Below the pieces are notes generated by a model. It had not been told where the DNA came from. It saw only the letters and a list, made by a program, of their open reading frames with translations, and searched no databases. A DNA stretch of 64,000 nucleotides from Cordia subcordata (taxonomy: Eukaryota; Streptophyta; Magnoliopsida; Boraginales; Cordiaceae): positions 5,518,001-5,582,000 of the forward strand of contig JAPTOF010000024.1 in assembly GCA_028554755.1 (NCBI GenBank). Reading direction: 5' to 3'. Shown here one piece after another: positions 12,796-25,704 of the stretch. Both the position numbers and the translations under genes were made by a program. Within the stretch, counting starts at the first letter, position 1. Each line of letters opens with the position of its first letter.

Positions 12796-12894
12796 AGGGA
12801 GAGAAGAGGGCAGTGAAGGGCATGTGTGCAAATTGAAGAGAATTGGAGGGCAAATGAAAAATGAGAATCTTTGGCTGTAGACTGGTTAGCTCTC

Positions 12895-12950
12895 CCTTCT
12901 TCTCTCTTTTTCTCTCTCTCTCTCTTTCTTTTTTTCTCTCTCTCCCTCCA
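12895..12950 (-). promoter_or_regulatory. CT/GA-rich tract in the leader/promoter of the OBERON-like gene
   Basis: A long pyrimidine tract on the plus strand (GA-rich on the gene strand) lies just upstream of the inferred leader exon. GA/CT tracts are common around plant transcription starts. Its role here is inferred from position only. Confidence 0.4.
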
Positions 12951-13238
12951 CTCTGTATTGGCAAGTTGCAACGGCTGTTTTTCTCTTTTTTTTTTTCCTT
13001 TCTAAATATTCCTTTGCATTTTTCTTTTTAAATCTTGGTTGAAAAATTCAACGTTCTAGTTCTCGCAAAGTCTTCACGCGGTGTGGGTGTGTGACAGAGA
13101 GAAGATGATCGTTTCAAAGACACGCTGTACGATCAGACAGGCGTTTTATTTGTGAACTCGACGGACAAATGTTGGACTCCACGACAGATTGTCATTGCGG
13201 CGGGGGATAAAATGATTGTCTAATTTCTCTGACAGGTC

Positions 13239-13247
13239 TAATTTCTC
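13239..13247. repeat. Target-site duplication, left copy (MULE 1)
   Basis: TAATTTCTC abuts the left terminal repeat. The identical 9-mer is at 20228-20236. Confidence 0.85.
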
Positions 13248-13329
13248 GGATTTTTTTTCTAACCCAAAAAAAAAATTATGCAAGATTAACTCTGTTTATA
13301 AATTAATTTAAAAAATAGTCCGTTTTGAA

Positions 13330-13625
13330 TTTGAAAATGCGATGTACGCATTCCCAGAAAGCAGAACGCACTCTGGGAGTGCGGCCGCACTCCAGGAATA
13401 CGCCCGTGCTCTTGGAGTGCGTTCCGCGTTCCGGAAACACGTTTTCTGAATTCCTTGCAAACCTGTCAAATTTGATTTTGATTCTAATTTGATTTGATTG
13501 CGGGGACGACCAAATATTCTTAGCAGTGCATTCTGAGAGTGTACTGATGAAAATCTCTGCCACAAATCGCGCTTTAGTCACTTCAAGTCACGGGAAATTT
13601 TAGAAATCGCACTCCCAGAATGTAT
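13330..13625. repeat. GC-rich palindromic subterminal zone, left (MULE 1)
   Basis: Clustered short palindromes built on GCACTC(C/T)GGGAGTGC and GTTCCGCGTTCCGGAAAC-like words stand out from the AT-rich surroundings. Related words (GGGAACGCGGTCGC, GCGGCCGC) recur at about 20040-20125 near the right end. Such subterminal repeats are candidate transposase-binding sites; this is inferred. Confidence 0.5.
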
Positions 13626-13778
13626 TTTCTGCCTATATAAATCTCAACCCCTTCCTTCACCGGATCATTCAATCCTACCCTGTAAATTTCTACCATCACA
13701 ATCACTTTCCACCAAATAAACATTCTGCCAAATTCATTCACTTTGTTAGTATAAGTTTCTACCAAAGCACGTAAAAGA

Positions 13779-16399
13779 ATGAATTCAACCGAGGTTACTG
13801 TTCTTTTATACTACGGTGGTCACACGATAATGACCGATTATGGTCTTGATTATAGAAGTCCAAATATACCACACAAAATCAAAATTCATCCCGATACAAC
13901 TTACGATTAATTTGTTTCGCGCGTAATTAGAAAACTGGGGTTGCGTCCGAGCATCGATAGGGTTAACTTATGTTATCGTGACCCTAGATGGGATGCTACA
14001 TTGCAGCAGATTTATTATTATCCAAGCGCAATAATTGATGATGAAGATGTGTAGGAGATGTATGGCACAGCTCGGTGTGAATGGAACCGCTGTGTGGCGC
14101 ATGTAATAGTGGATGTTTAGTCTGTTTAGCCTGACGACATGTATGTGCCGCAAATAATTCCCGACGTCCCGTACCAGTCTAACATGCCGGACCTAAATGC
14201 AGTACCATCGTATGAAGAAGATGAACATATCAATATTGCAACAATAGCAACGGAGTTTGCCACTTTTTCCATTTCCCCGCAACCACATTCTACTTTTGAA
14301 GTTAGAGGACCTTCTCATCATGGCGATGGCACGGAGGAGAGATGTGACGTCACAGCAGATACTGTTTTGTCGGAGGCAGATGAAGAAAACAAGGACGGTG
14401 AATTGAACGATTAAGAAGAAGATGCAATCTTAGAAGCAAGTTTAAACTACTAAATTGAGAACGAGGTAGAAGGACCGAATGTCGATGCAGAGGCGGAGGT
14501 AGATGAGGAGGAAGCCGTGGAGTTCTATATTGCTAGGACTGAATTCTACACGACAAGCAGGTATGAGGTCAGCAAATGTCCAATATAGGACTCGGACAGG
14601 ATGGAACTGGCCAAAGGAATGGTGTTCCCATCCAAAGTGGATGGAAAAATGCTGTTCAACAGAATGCGATAAGAATACAGAAGAAATATAGGGTTGTCAG
14701 GTCGAGTAAGACCCTGTGGAAGGTACGGTGTAGGGAAGCACACAATGGAAGTGTAGCATGCCCATGGTATGTAAGTGTCATAAGGAAAGCAATGCACAAG
14801 CAGTGGGAGATTACGCAGTATGGCGCAAGACATGTATGTATGGCGCAAATAACTGCGTCGGGCACAAAAATTTGACGTCGGGATTGGTTGGATACTTGGT
14901 GAGGCATTTCATAGCTAAGAAGGCTGATTACGAGGTCGGGCTTATCCAAGCTCACATGAAGGAGAAGCTTAACGCGGATATCAGTTACAGAAAAGCATGG
15001 AACGGCCGGAACAAAGCAATTGAACTAGTGTATGGCAATTGGGACACGTTGTATCAGATGCTACCATAGTTTCTTGGGGCCGCGATGGCCAAGAATCTAG
15101 GTAGTATGGTGAGATATAGGTTCGCCGAAGGTTTAACGCAGGCTGAAAAAATTTTCGACATGGTTTATTGGGCGTTCGATCCATGCATTGCGGCGTGGAG
15201 GCATTGTAAGCCTGTAGTTTCGCTGGATGGCACACACTTGTGGGGAAAGTACAAGGGTCATCTCCTAGTTGCATTAGCCATAGATGCGAATTGGCAAGTT
15301 TTGCCGTTAGCATTTGCAGTTGTAGAAGCAGAGACAACTCGTACTTGGTCATGGTTCTTACACCAGTTGCACAAGAACTTTTTCAATGAGATGCCCCAAG
15401 TGTGTATCATTTCAGATAGGCATGTAGGCATCGCATCTGCAATCGAACGGGTTACAAGTGACGGTCAACTTGAAATAAAACATCGCATTTGCTTGAGACA
15501 TCTAAAAAGCAATGTGATGAAAAGATGGCGAAATCAATTCATTAAAGACATGTGTTGGATAGCTGGCCGAGAATGTCAAGCACGCAAACATGTGCAAGCA
15601 ATGAACATGATCATTTATGTGGACCCTAGTCAGAACGGTGTTGGCAGATGAGTACACAAGTTCCTATTCAATATCCCTGCCGATGCATGGACCATGAGGG
15701 CTGATGGGGGATTCAGATGGGGTGTGATAACGACAAATAATGTCGAATGCTTCAACGGTGTCCTTGTCGGTACAAGGGGGTTACCCATCACGGCCTTTGT
15801 TACCAATACTTTTATGAAGATAAAAGGTTTCTTTCATGATCGGTTGGTCCATGCAACGTAGTCGGAAAGTGAAGGCCATCGGCTCCCTCCTAGTGTGAGG
15901 GAACTCTTTGAGAAGTGGAAGACCTCGTCACATCGCTATTACGTACTTAGTTTTAGACAAAATGGCAGATACCAGGTGGGTCGGTTGCCAGTTCGATGGA
16001 ACGAAAATTCGCCAAACCAAGTTGTCAATTGGGAAGACCGTACGTGTACTTGGGGAAAGTGGGTTGAATATCACTTGCCATGCTCGCATGCACAAACTGT
16101 TGCTCGGTTTAAGGGGTTTAATATGGAGAACATGATACCTCAATAGCTGACGGTGAAATCGTATAAAGATACATATTGGCGGACATTTGAGCCTCGGACA
16201 CCAATTTTATTGGCCTCCAGTGCCTGCATGGACGTTGCATTCGAACCTAAGTTGCGTTCGACAAAGAAAAGGACGAGCTGGCGGCCAGCGCATTCCAAAC
16301 GAGATGGATCACTCGGACCGTCGTAGACGACGAAAGTGTACAGCATGTGGTCAACCGGGTCACACTGCTCCAATTTGCCCCAACAACCAAAATGCGTAA
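13779..16399 (+). pseudogene. MURA transposase of MULE 1, decayed
   Basis: The frame opens at the ATG at 13779 (MNSTEVTVLLYYGGHTI). It runs through a MULE N-terminal region, a DDE core, a SWIM-like finger and a terminal zinc knuckle. Catalytic residues are in one frame: Asp at 15226 (VVSLDGTHLWG), Asp at 15415 (CIISDRHVGI) and Glu at 15745 (TTNNVECFNG). The SWIM-like stretch CTWGKWVEYHLPCSH has Trp where a second Cys is usual. The knuckle CTACGQPGHTAPIC is intact. Damage includes stops after TYD (about 13908), after DDEDV, after LYQMLP (15067), after GVGR (15649) and after MENMIPQ, plus frameshifts near 14670 and 14850. The longest open piece is 15085-15651. Transposase made from this copy would be truncated. 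Confidence 0.85.
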
Positions 16400-16705
16400 T
16401 CCGTTATGTTTAGCGGTTGCCACAAGTTCCATATGTGATAATTTTATGTCTATTTGTTTTGACGTTGTAATGCTATTGTGCAATCATTTTATGCATATTT
16501 GTTGTGACTTTGTGATGTTATTGTGTAATTAACGTTGTCTATGAACTTGTTATGGCATTGTGATACGGTCATGTTTAATCAACGTCGACATGTGTAAGAA
16601 AAAAAAGGCTAAAACAAATAAAAAAAACAAAATGAAATAATAATCAACAAAAAGATAATGTCTCACGAATACATATGAAACAAAAAGCACTTGAAAATGA
16701 ATATA

Positions 16706-19174
16706 TCATCCCGGCGTGTAATGATCAGGGCCTTTCCCCCTATTAGTGCGGTTAGGTAAATGACGTCTAATAGGGGATGGGGCGTTGCGCTTCCGGGATG
16801 AACGTGTCTGGCGGAGTGGCAGCTCATGTGCCTGCTGCTGTATGGCGGGTGCTTGGGTCGCCTGTGGCTCGGAGTGCGGCGGCTGGTCCTGATGCTCAAC
16901 GCCACTGAACACCAATTGATGGTGAACGTAGTCATGGGATCTCATATGTCTGCTCGGTGACCCCCCCCTGATGACTCGCTCTGCGTCACCTCGTCATCCT
17001 CATCGTCATCATCTGGCTCCTCAACATAGGGCTGAGATGATCCACCAGCCTCGAACGTGCCCCGGCCACCTGAACTGCTAGAAAAGTCAATAGGGAACAA
17101 ATGCTATGCGGATCGCTGCAATGGGGGCCGTGTGGGTGGCCGATATGACTGTGATGACCCACCCCGATGGCTGTGCGTGCGTTGCGTAGATGGAGAACGC
17201 TGCGCACGATGCTGTCCGGATCGCTGCAACGGATGCATCGGAGGTGCATCAGGTAACTCCTATACGGCTCTCTGCTGTATGAGATGCCCGTACTTCGTGT
17301 GTTGGAGTGCACTCTCGCCATGCAACTGCATGAGCTGCAAGTGTTGCATCACATGCTCCATGTGTGCACCGCCCCCAAGGTCCCCTTCTTGATAACGCTG
17401 CAGCAAATCACGAGAATGATGGACGACATGCTGAACTACAGCGACCTGTAGTCAAACATAACATACTGGGGTTAATATAAACTAATAGTCAACAACTTTC
17501 ATTGAGTAACATAAACATTGGGAACAAAGGCAACTCACCAGTGACGTCTCGTCATGTGCGGATGCCACGTACCCATCTCGCCTATAACTGGTACCGGGAT
17601 GACCGACCTGTAATATGGTCACCCACCAGTACCACTGCATGTAACCCCCGAGTACCGCTGCAGGCGGCACATCCTCCGTCTGTCTATATAAAACGTGCTG
17701 GGCCCAATTCCCCCACATATTCATAGCCTCGGTCAGCACAGCTCCCTCAACGTTCTCCTTACCGTCCCTATGTTTCTCATGTGCAGAGGGATCAGCGGGG
17801 ACGGCCAACCTAAGTCCAAACTACCGCATGACACGATCCGGGTGGTGCCACTCAACAGTATGCCCACATATCAGCTGTATCTGGGCACGCCAGACGTCTC
17901 TGTCGGCAACACATTAAGATGGGAGGGTGACTAGTATTGCCCTAAACAGCTGCCATATGAACTGTAACCAAAACAAGTACCGCATAGTTAATTACGTGCT
18001 TAAGTGTATATGTAAAGTATTTTTAATAAGGCAGCCTAAGTGTACTATACCTTGTCAGGCTGGAGATGGTCTATGACATCCCGACACTCAACTTGACCTG
18101 ACTTCCCGGATGCATCAATCATTTCCTTCTTGAGGTAAAACTGTGCACCCCGTGGAATGCCAGGGAGCTAAAACATATGCTCCAGCTGATGCTGCTGACG
18201 CTAAAGCCGCTCTCATGTCGGATGTAGGAGCTGAGACCGAAAAGCCGTGAATCTATCTCATGCAAAAAACTGCAGGCATTGAACATGCGTTATGTTATAA
18301 TAACGCTTGTAATAATAAAGTTAACATTCATAGAATATAAACATAACTACTACATAAGGCAAACCAATACCTGGACTAGTGTCACGGCTCCACATATACT
18401 CTTACACTGGCGGAAAGAGGCGCAGTCAAGCTGCTGGTACAAATACGATAGTACAGCCGCGCCCCAGTTGTACTGCCAGATGTGCTCAAAGTCGTCCAGT
18501 AATAATAACTAGGCCAAATTACCGTCATTCGTGCTCGTGTTCGTGAAAAGGTGACAGCAGATGACGAGAAATATCCATAGCCGTGCTCGCTGCCGAGCCT
18601 GGTACTGAGTGGGCTCATCCGGAGTGCCCTGCATAACAAACCTGCCCCCCAGCTGGACAAAATTCACCGAGTTCCCCACAATGTCAATACAGCCGGTACC
18701 GTCGTCCGCCACCGCATCCGCATCGATACCCATCAACTCCTGTATTCTGACAACCTAGTCCTCCCATGAGCGTGGGACCGTATCAATCACCGGGATAGGA
18801 GTACCAATCACGGGAAGACCCCAATACACGGCCACATCTTGCAGGGTGATGGTAGCCTCGCCTACGGGTAAATGAAACGTGTGGGTCTTCGACCGCCACC
18901 TTTCTATCATGGCAGTAATAAGTCCACGATTAAGCTGATGATATCGGGATTTATAACACCCGTAGAATTCGGTCTCTGCCAACTGCTGCTGTACTAACGG
19001 ATGCTCCGGTGCATTAAACAACGATCTATCTGACCTATAGCACCTAAACATACCCAGATGGTGCGGATCCTGTAAATACTGGACCCGATGATCCATATAA
19101 TGGCATAGTAAAGTGGCATCTACTAGTGCAGGACGAGTATTTATAATGACTCTTAAAATAAAAAATAATAACAA
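16706..19174 (-). pseudogene. Plant mobile domain (PMD/MAIN-like) gene carried by MULE 1
   Basis: On the minus strand from 19174, the protein contains the PMD signature: ITAMIERWRSKTHTFHLPVG, then EATITLQDVAVYWGLPVIGT, followed after a stop near 18755 by ELMGIDADAV and YNWGAAVLSYLYQQLDC. Further exons give YMQWYWWVTILQVGHPGTSY (about 17640) and a Gln/His/Arg-rich low-complexity tail ending at 16706. PMD proteins (MAIN, MAIL1 in Arabidopsis) help keep transposons silent and meristems intact, and PMD domains also travel inside MULE and Gypsy elements. Here the gene is tail to tail with MURA and inside the terminal repeats, so it belongs to the transposon. Stops and AT-rich introns are present. 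Exon borders are approximate. Confidence 0.75.
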
Positions 19175-19890
19175 CGATTAACTAAATATTACTACTTCAC
19201 TATATACATTAACTCTCTAATTTTATCAAATAATAATAATAAAAATACTAATATTATTAATAATAATAGTATCAATGATTGTATTAATAATAATAATAAT
19301 AATAACACAAAGATAACATGTTTAATCATCTATCATCGTCATCATCATCATAATAATAAAATAAATACATGGATAAATATATCAACAATAGTATTAATAA
19401 AATTACTAATAATAATATCTAACATGTTACATTAATCATCTATCATCGTCATCATCATCACAATGATAATTAATGATAATAATACCAATAATAGTAATAA
19501 TTGCATTAATAATTACATCTAACATATAACATGGCTGTCATAAAAATAATGATATTGTAAATAGTAATTATAATCTTAATGATAACATTTATTACTAATA
19601 ATATTCATATAGTAATAATAAGATTAATAATAATGATCATACTAATAATATTACTAATAATACTAATAACAACAATATTAATTCTATTTCTAATAATCAT
19701 ACTATATTTTCAACAATTAACATTTAAATATAAATTAACAAAAAAAATAAAATTCTAATCTACAAATCTAACAACAATTAAAATTCAAATTAACACAAAC
19801 TAAATTTAATTATCAAAACCAAAACTAAACGATCTAAAAACATATTTCATAACTTAAAACGTTAAATACAATGGCAAAAAATAACATAAA
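19175..19890. repeat. AAT/ATT trinucleotide-rich stretch inside MULE 1
   Basis: Long degenerate (AAT)n and (ATC)n runs, with two copies of a CATCTATCATCGTCATCATC block near 19328 and 19437. It sits between the PMD gene start and the right terminal repeat. Confidence 0.7.
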
Positions 19891-20227
19891 AATAAAATAA
19901 CTTACAAGATCAAGGCAATATCCTCGCTAAAACACTGAAAAACTAAAACTTTAGTGTGAGGGGTTGAGAGAAAACAAGAGAAAATCGCAAGTGGGGTTGG
20001 GGGAGAATGGGAAAAAAATGATCGGGCAACGAATTTATGGAACGCGACCGCGTTCCAGGCACGTGAATGCTTTCCCAGAAGCGGCCGCATTGTGGGAACG
20101 CGGTCGCTATCCCGAAATGCGTGCCACGTATTTTCGGATTTAAAACGGGTTATTTTTCAAATCGATTTATAAACAAGGTTAGTTTTGCATAATGCTTTTT
20201 TTTTTTTGGGTTAGAAAAAAAAATCCC

Positions 20228-20236
20228 TAATTTCTC
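20228..20236. repeat. Target-site duplication, right copy (MULE 1)
   Basis: TAATTTCTC directly follows the terminal AAATCCC of the right inverted repeat and matches 13239-13247 exactly. Confidence 0.85.
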
Positions 20237-21265
20237 TTAGCCCGCAAAAAAAAAAGTCTAATTTCTCGTATCATATAACATTGGGACATTATCTATGCTC
20301 CAACAATAAGAGTTACATACGGACACGGTACATAACTCGAGTTCAAATCTAACTGTCTGTCCTAGATTGTGTGCCCTTGACTTAACTAGTACACAGTTTA
20401 GAGGACGTGCTATGCATTCGAAGTTTATTAGTTGATAGTTAATTTCTACCAACTGAATTTCCCTTATTGCAAAAAAAAAAAAAATTTAGAACATTATAAA
20501 ATATTTCTAATAATAATTTTTTTGTAAAATTATATAAGTTATGATAAATAATTCCGGTAATTGAGGTAAATTTCTCATTATTATTCTTATATAGAAAGAT
20601 CTAAATCCAAAACAAGACCATACAAGTAATAATATTTGCTCAGTTTAGTTCTACACTAAAGTCGCATTGACGAAGTGTTCAATAAATAAATAATTTCACT
20701 TAATTATTGAAAATTTCCAATTCTAACTTTGACGACGAGTATATTAAGTTAATAACTTTGCTAAATGCATAATACTATTTTTTTCTATAATCCTATAAGA
20801 GTCATTAGACAATACATAATTAATGATTGATTAAATATATAAAAGAGCATATTAAAATTCATAATATTGAGAACTTTTATGTGACAATTTCTTTTTATCA
20901 GTTTCAACTCTTTGTCAAAATATGTATCTAAGGTTGGCAAATTATGGACATTCTTAGTCCTTAGAATGTGACTAGTTAAGTGAGTTGTAGAGAAATTTAT
21001 TAATTTTAGTTGAAAAGGATAAAAAGGAAAAAAACCCACCGTGCTACCGTGATTAAAAAGAGTCTTGTTTCACCGGCTTTAGCCTCCTTTAAAAAAAAAA
21101 AAAGAAAATGTATCTAAGGTGTTCGCTTTTTCCTTTGTGCTTTGTTTGTATTAATGTACTGCATCTAGTATGTTTCCCCATGTTGTCACAAATAGTTAGT
21201 TAACTGACAACTTCCATTCTTTTAAATTTACAAGTACTAAGAAGGGAAAATTCGTTTTATTATTT
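20237..21265. other. AT-rich intergenic sequence
   Basis: No gene is recognisable. Short open frames lack domains and typical codon content. Confidence 0.5.
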
Positions 21266-21269
21266 ATAA

Positions 21270-21660
21270 AAATGTTAAATTTGGCTTATTATTTTAAAAG
21301 TATATTTAGTCCTTAATGTATTAAAAAATTGTTACTTTGGTCCCATTGTTGCAAAAATGACCAATTTGGTCCCGATATTTGTAAAAAGTGACCTAATTAA
21401 TCCCTATTTTTGCCTTAAACATAGTCATATAACGGTCACACAACTAATTAATGGGAATGAAAATTGACTTTTTTGCAAAAATTGACACTTTTTATAAAGA
21501 TTAAGGACTAAATGGGTTATTGTTTAAACAATAGAGACTAAATTGACTTTTTTTCTTTTTACAAATATTAAAGACTAAATGGGTCACTTTTGAAGTAATA
21601 GGGACCAAACTGATACTTTTTTTGTAAATAGCATGGATCATTTGTGAAATTCTTGCTACT
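21270..21660. mobile_element. Inverted-repeat element with GGTCCC/GGGACC arms
   Basis: The left arm carries TTAGTCCTTAA, TTTGGTCCCATTG and TTTGGTCCCGATA. The right arm carries their complements (GGACTAAATGGG, GAGACTAAATTG, GGGACCAAACTG). It looks like a foldback-type non-coding transposon relic. A 26-bp tandem duplication with the phrase CTAAGAACATGATTTTTTAA follows at about 21657-21710. Confidence 0.5.
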
Positions 21661-21710
21661 AAGAACATGATTTTTTAAAAAAACTAAGAACATGATTTTT
21701 TAAAAAAATT

Positions 21711-23474
21711 AGTAGAGCATTCATTTATCGGCACATAAATTATTTCTCTATAATAATAATAATTTTTCTTAATTTCAACTGTATTTTTATGCACAAAAAA
21801 AATAAATTTGCGCATTAAATTGATCTTACTAATTTAGTTTTGTCCGACACCAAGTATTGGTTGAACGTGGCCAATTTCCATGGCGCCATAATTTAAAGAA
21901 TGAGTGGTCCAAAAGTCCAATTGTTGTTGTTTGTCATGTGATGTTGTTGTTGCGTATGGAACGCTACTTCGATTGACTTTTCGAACTCATAGCCATCTGA
22001 AACGGACGAGCACGTGCATTATTATTCTCTTCAAAATAGAGTTTTACCAGTGCCATATATGGAAGAAGTGCATACTTTTTATATTTTTATTTAGAGCAAT
22101 GTGTATTGCCCCTTATAATTTGGTTTAATTGCACAAGATCTCTTTGATGTTCTAAAACTAGTCAAGTACTCCTTGTAATTTTTTAACGCGTGCATATCAC
22201 ACCTTTTCCCGACGTCCCATTCTTGCCAGATTTGACGAGAATTTGAATGCAAGCACCCTGCTTGTGTTTTTTTAAACAATAACCCGTCTAATAACTTTTT
22301 TTTGGACCAATTTAACCCTCCCCTCATAAAAAAGTCTAAAATCATCTTAAACCCTAAGAAGCATTGCAAGAAAAGCTTATTCACTGAGTTGCATTCTACT
22401 TATCCTTCATGGTAGGTTGAGCTTTTGACAGTAATAAAGTCAGAAATTTTCTCAAGTGGGTCAAAATATTTATACAATTTCATATATATATATGTATGTA
22501 TGTATGTATTCTATTACTTTTAATAAAATTTCAAACAAGCACTATGAGTATTTGTATTTTGGAAATGCTGCATAATTGTTTTATTACAAATACCATCAAA
22601 TATATCTCTCTAATTAATATATTTACATGGAGATGAGGATTCTTCTTGGTCATGATAGCTTAAGTTGTGTGACTAGAGAGAACAACACTCCAAGTTTTGC
22701 AGCAATAAAAGAGTCTACAAGAGTAAAGTAACTGGTTTATTACTTATTACTAAATTGTCTATATGTTTTATTGTTTATCAAAGTTGGTTTATCACTTATT
22801 CCATTAATCTTGAATAGTAATATTGTCAAAGTATAAGAATATATTTTATCTTGTTTAATTAAAAATTAAATTTATTTAGTTATTCTTGTCAAAAAAATAT
22901 GAATTGTGAATTAACAAGGGATCATCTATAAATTTAATGTGGGCATAGAAATTAGTTTTAATAACTCATAAATTACATGCATAGTAAATAATTTTATCAA
23001 AACTATGGGGGGTCAAATGACCCCCTTACTCCTACATAGCTTCGTCCCTGGCTCTTGAGTTATATTTTTATGCTTTCAATTTTTTCTTCATATTTTTACT
23101 TTCTTGTTCTTTGCACATGTTATTGTTGGTAAGATATCATATTCGACGAGTAAGGCATTGACACCATTCTATCATGCATCCACGTCCAGACTTCTAAGCT
23201 TGCAAGCCTGGCTAGTGCTGTAGGATAACCAATAATTACATAGACCCTCTATTAACTGGCCCAAAATAGTTAATTTATACAATTAATTATATTCACACCA
23301 CCCACTTATAAATAAATCACAAATCACTCCACAAATTGATGTGGAACATTATAAGTAGAGTATAGTTCTCTCAGTTGCTGCTAAGGTTACACAGTTAACA
23401 AATCTACTTAAAGAACTACCTCATGTTCCTCCAAGAAAAAAACCCCACTTTGTTACGTGGTGACCACATCGTTG
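21711..23474. other. AT-rich intergenic sequence
   Basis: No gene recognised. A partial copy of a common plant dispersed repeat (CCCCTTATAATTTGG onward) lies at about 22107-22340, and TATG microsatellite tracts at 22482-22510. Confidence 0.4.
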
Positions 23475-25230
23475 TATGGCCAAATAAAATCAATTGAAAT
23501 AATCAACGACAAAATGTAAAAATTTTCCTATTTATCTCGCTAATGCGACTGGAGGGTCGAACCACGGAAAATTGGGATTGTTGTCAGGAACTGAAAAGAG
23601 GAAAAAAAAAACTAAAACTAAAAACAAAGAATTTAAAATAACTAAACTAAACACAACGAGAGAGACAATTTTTAAATTAAACTAAATCAAAGAGAAAATT
23701 AATAAAATGAAATAATTAAAAGAAAATAACGGAACTCAACCACAAAAATTGCAAGAATTATATCTATGGAACTTGTGATTCAGGGTGATAGTCAGAAAAT
23801 TGTCCTATTCATGTTTGTCAATTTCAGGATTTCCAATTAAGCACAAGGGATCAAGCTACAAGCTCTAATTCACCTAGATTAATTAACTAACTAAAGCTGT
23901 TGAGGCATAATCTATCTCAATGACATAAATTATCTCTCACTTTGCTTTAATTAATTAATCTCACATATTATAGAAAATTAATTGAGACTACAAAGGCATA
24001 GACTATCTCATTGGCATAACCTATCTAAATTTTGAAACAACTAATTAAATCTAGTCCTGTTAATTGGTCTATATTCGTACCTACTAGAACCTACAAGATT
24101 CTTATATGGCAAAAGGTATTAATTCTTGACTAACGAAAATTAGCTACAAGTATAATAATGATTAACCAAGAATTTAATACGTAATAAGCACAAATACGAA
24201 TAATCAAATAAATCCCAAAGAATCCGAAACATGAATAAAAATAATCATTAACTATCATCCCGAATCATGGGGATTTAGTTCATAATTAAGTTCAAAGCAA
24301 AAATTGAAAAGAAATTGAGAACGGAAAAACTCATTGTATTATTCCTAGACAAATAAGTTGATGAAGTTCTTTGTCTCTAATTCTCTTCAAGAGCTGCTCC
24401 CCAACTTTTTCTTCAATTTATTCTTCTGCAAATTCTAGGGTTGGAGTCCTCTTTTTCTGGTATGTATTGTGGGTATTTATAATGATATCAAATTCCTTTT
24501 CAAATCACACTTGGATTAGGAAATTACTACCAGTTTTCATGTTCTCCTTTGACCAACGTTTTTGACCATCTTAAAAGCAGATCTGGGCTGAGATCAAAAT
24601 AAGAAAGTTGTATCTGTATGAATTAGCTTTCCTAACCATAAGAATCACCTTATTTGGACCTTTGTAGCCCGAGTTATCCCCAAAATACCAAAATATGTCC
24701 AGCAGGTGACGGAAATTTTCTAAACGTGTTGTGATTGATTTTTCACCTTGATGCCCCTTGAATGTGGAAAGATGGTCTTCATAAGAATTGTAGTCCTGCC
24801 TCTTAGGAGTCCAATGGCCCAAAAATCACATGATTTTGACCTCTAGAGTTGGATTTATGAGTAAAATACCAAAACTGGTCTAACAGGAAAAGCTTTCTAA
24901 AAATTAACACAAAGGTCACTTGCCATATTCATTCACCAGCGACTTTATTTGTAAAAAAGATCAAAGTTCCTTGTTTTCTATGAGAAATTGATCCTTGATC
25001 CATATATTTAAGCTCAATACTTCTCCGTTAAATTAGGCCAACTCAAATTATGACCCATCTTCAACTTCAATTGCTTAGAATCTTCTGTAAATTGCTCTTG
25101 TAGGCCAATCTTTTCTTCTCTTGAATGAGACTGGATCAAATAATTTACAAAATGAATCACTTAATCACTTTGGTCTATGTAATCACATGCAAAATAGTGA
25201 AACTTATTACAAAATCTGACAATACATCAG
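23475..25230 (-). mobile_element. LTR-like relic, reverse orientation
   Basis: The segment contains GAGGGTCGAACCACGG near 23555. This is the reverse complement of the GTGGTTCGACcC phrase that occurs near the 3' end of many plant Gypsy LTRs and also at 29409 in this window. Long non-coding AT-rich sequence follows, without open frames. Borders are estimated. It may be a solo LTR or a truncated element. Confidence 0.4.
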
Positions 25231-25704
25231 TGGTAATACTGGGGCAACCTATTTATATGCAAATGTAGTATTTCATTCGAGAATGGAGAATTTGGCGTTT
25301 GACTAACCAATTTGTTCGTGAAAAAATTGCGAATGGCACATTGTGGTGCAACATGTTTCCACAAAAAAATCAAATAGTCAATGTTCTTAACGAGCAGCTT
25401 CCAGTATCAAAATTCGAAGACTTCCAAACCTAGATGGGTGTTTGAGATGCAATAATTCTCTTGCAAGGGCATATTAGGAAGACACCTATGCAACTCAAGC
25501 TCCAATATAATCCTAATGCCTTGATTTATCTTCTTGGCATTCATAAGTGACAAGAACTTGTATTTTATAATTGAAAAACATCCACGAATAGTGGAACATA
25601 CTTATCATATTGTTAGGCACTTAGCCATACAATCAACATGTATCAAGAATCAAGACTAGGAGTCAAGCTTTTGTCAAGGACATTTCTTTTTTCTTTATAC
25701 TTAA

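Larger units (their letters stand above)
13248..20227. mobile_element. MULE DNA transposon (copy 1) carrying MURA and a PMD gene
   Basis: This is a 6980-bp element with inverted terminal repeats of about 110 bp (13248-13356 and about 20118-20227). Both ends contain TTTTTTCTAACCCAAAAAAA, then an ATTATGCAA-type block, then TGTTTATAAAT. The flanks are the identical 9-mer TAATTTCTC at 13239-13247 and 20228-20236, the duplication length of Mutator elements. The right end reads AAATCCC and the left GGATTT, so the left has probably lost one G. Inside are a plus-strand transposase and a minus-strand plant-mobile-domain gene arranged tail to tail, with GC-rich palindromic subterminal zones. Both genes carry stops, so the copy is not autonomous today. 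Confidence 0.9.

Noticed and set aside
14546..14848. Minus-strand open frames of about 100 residues inside MULE 1
   Set aside because: Shadows of the transposase, which lies on the plus strand with recognisable homology.
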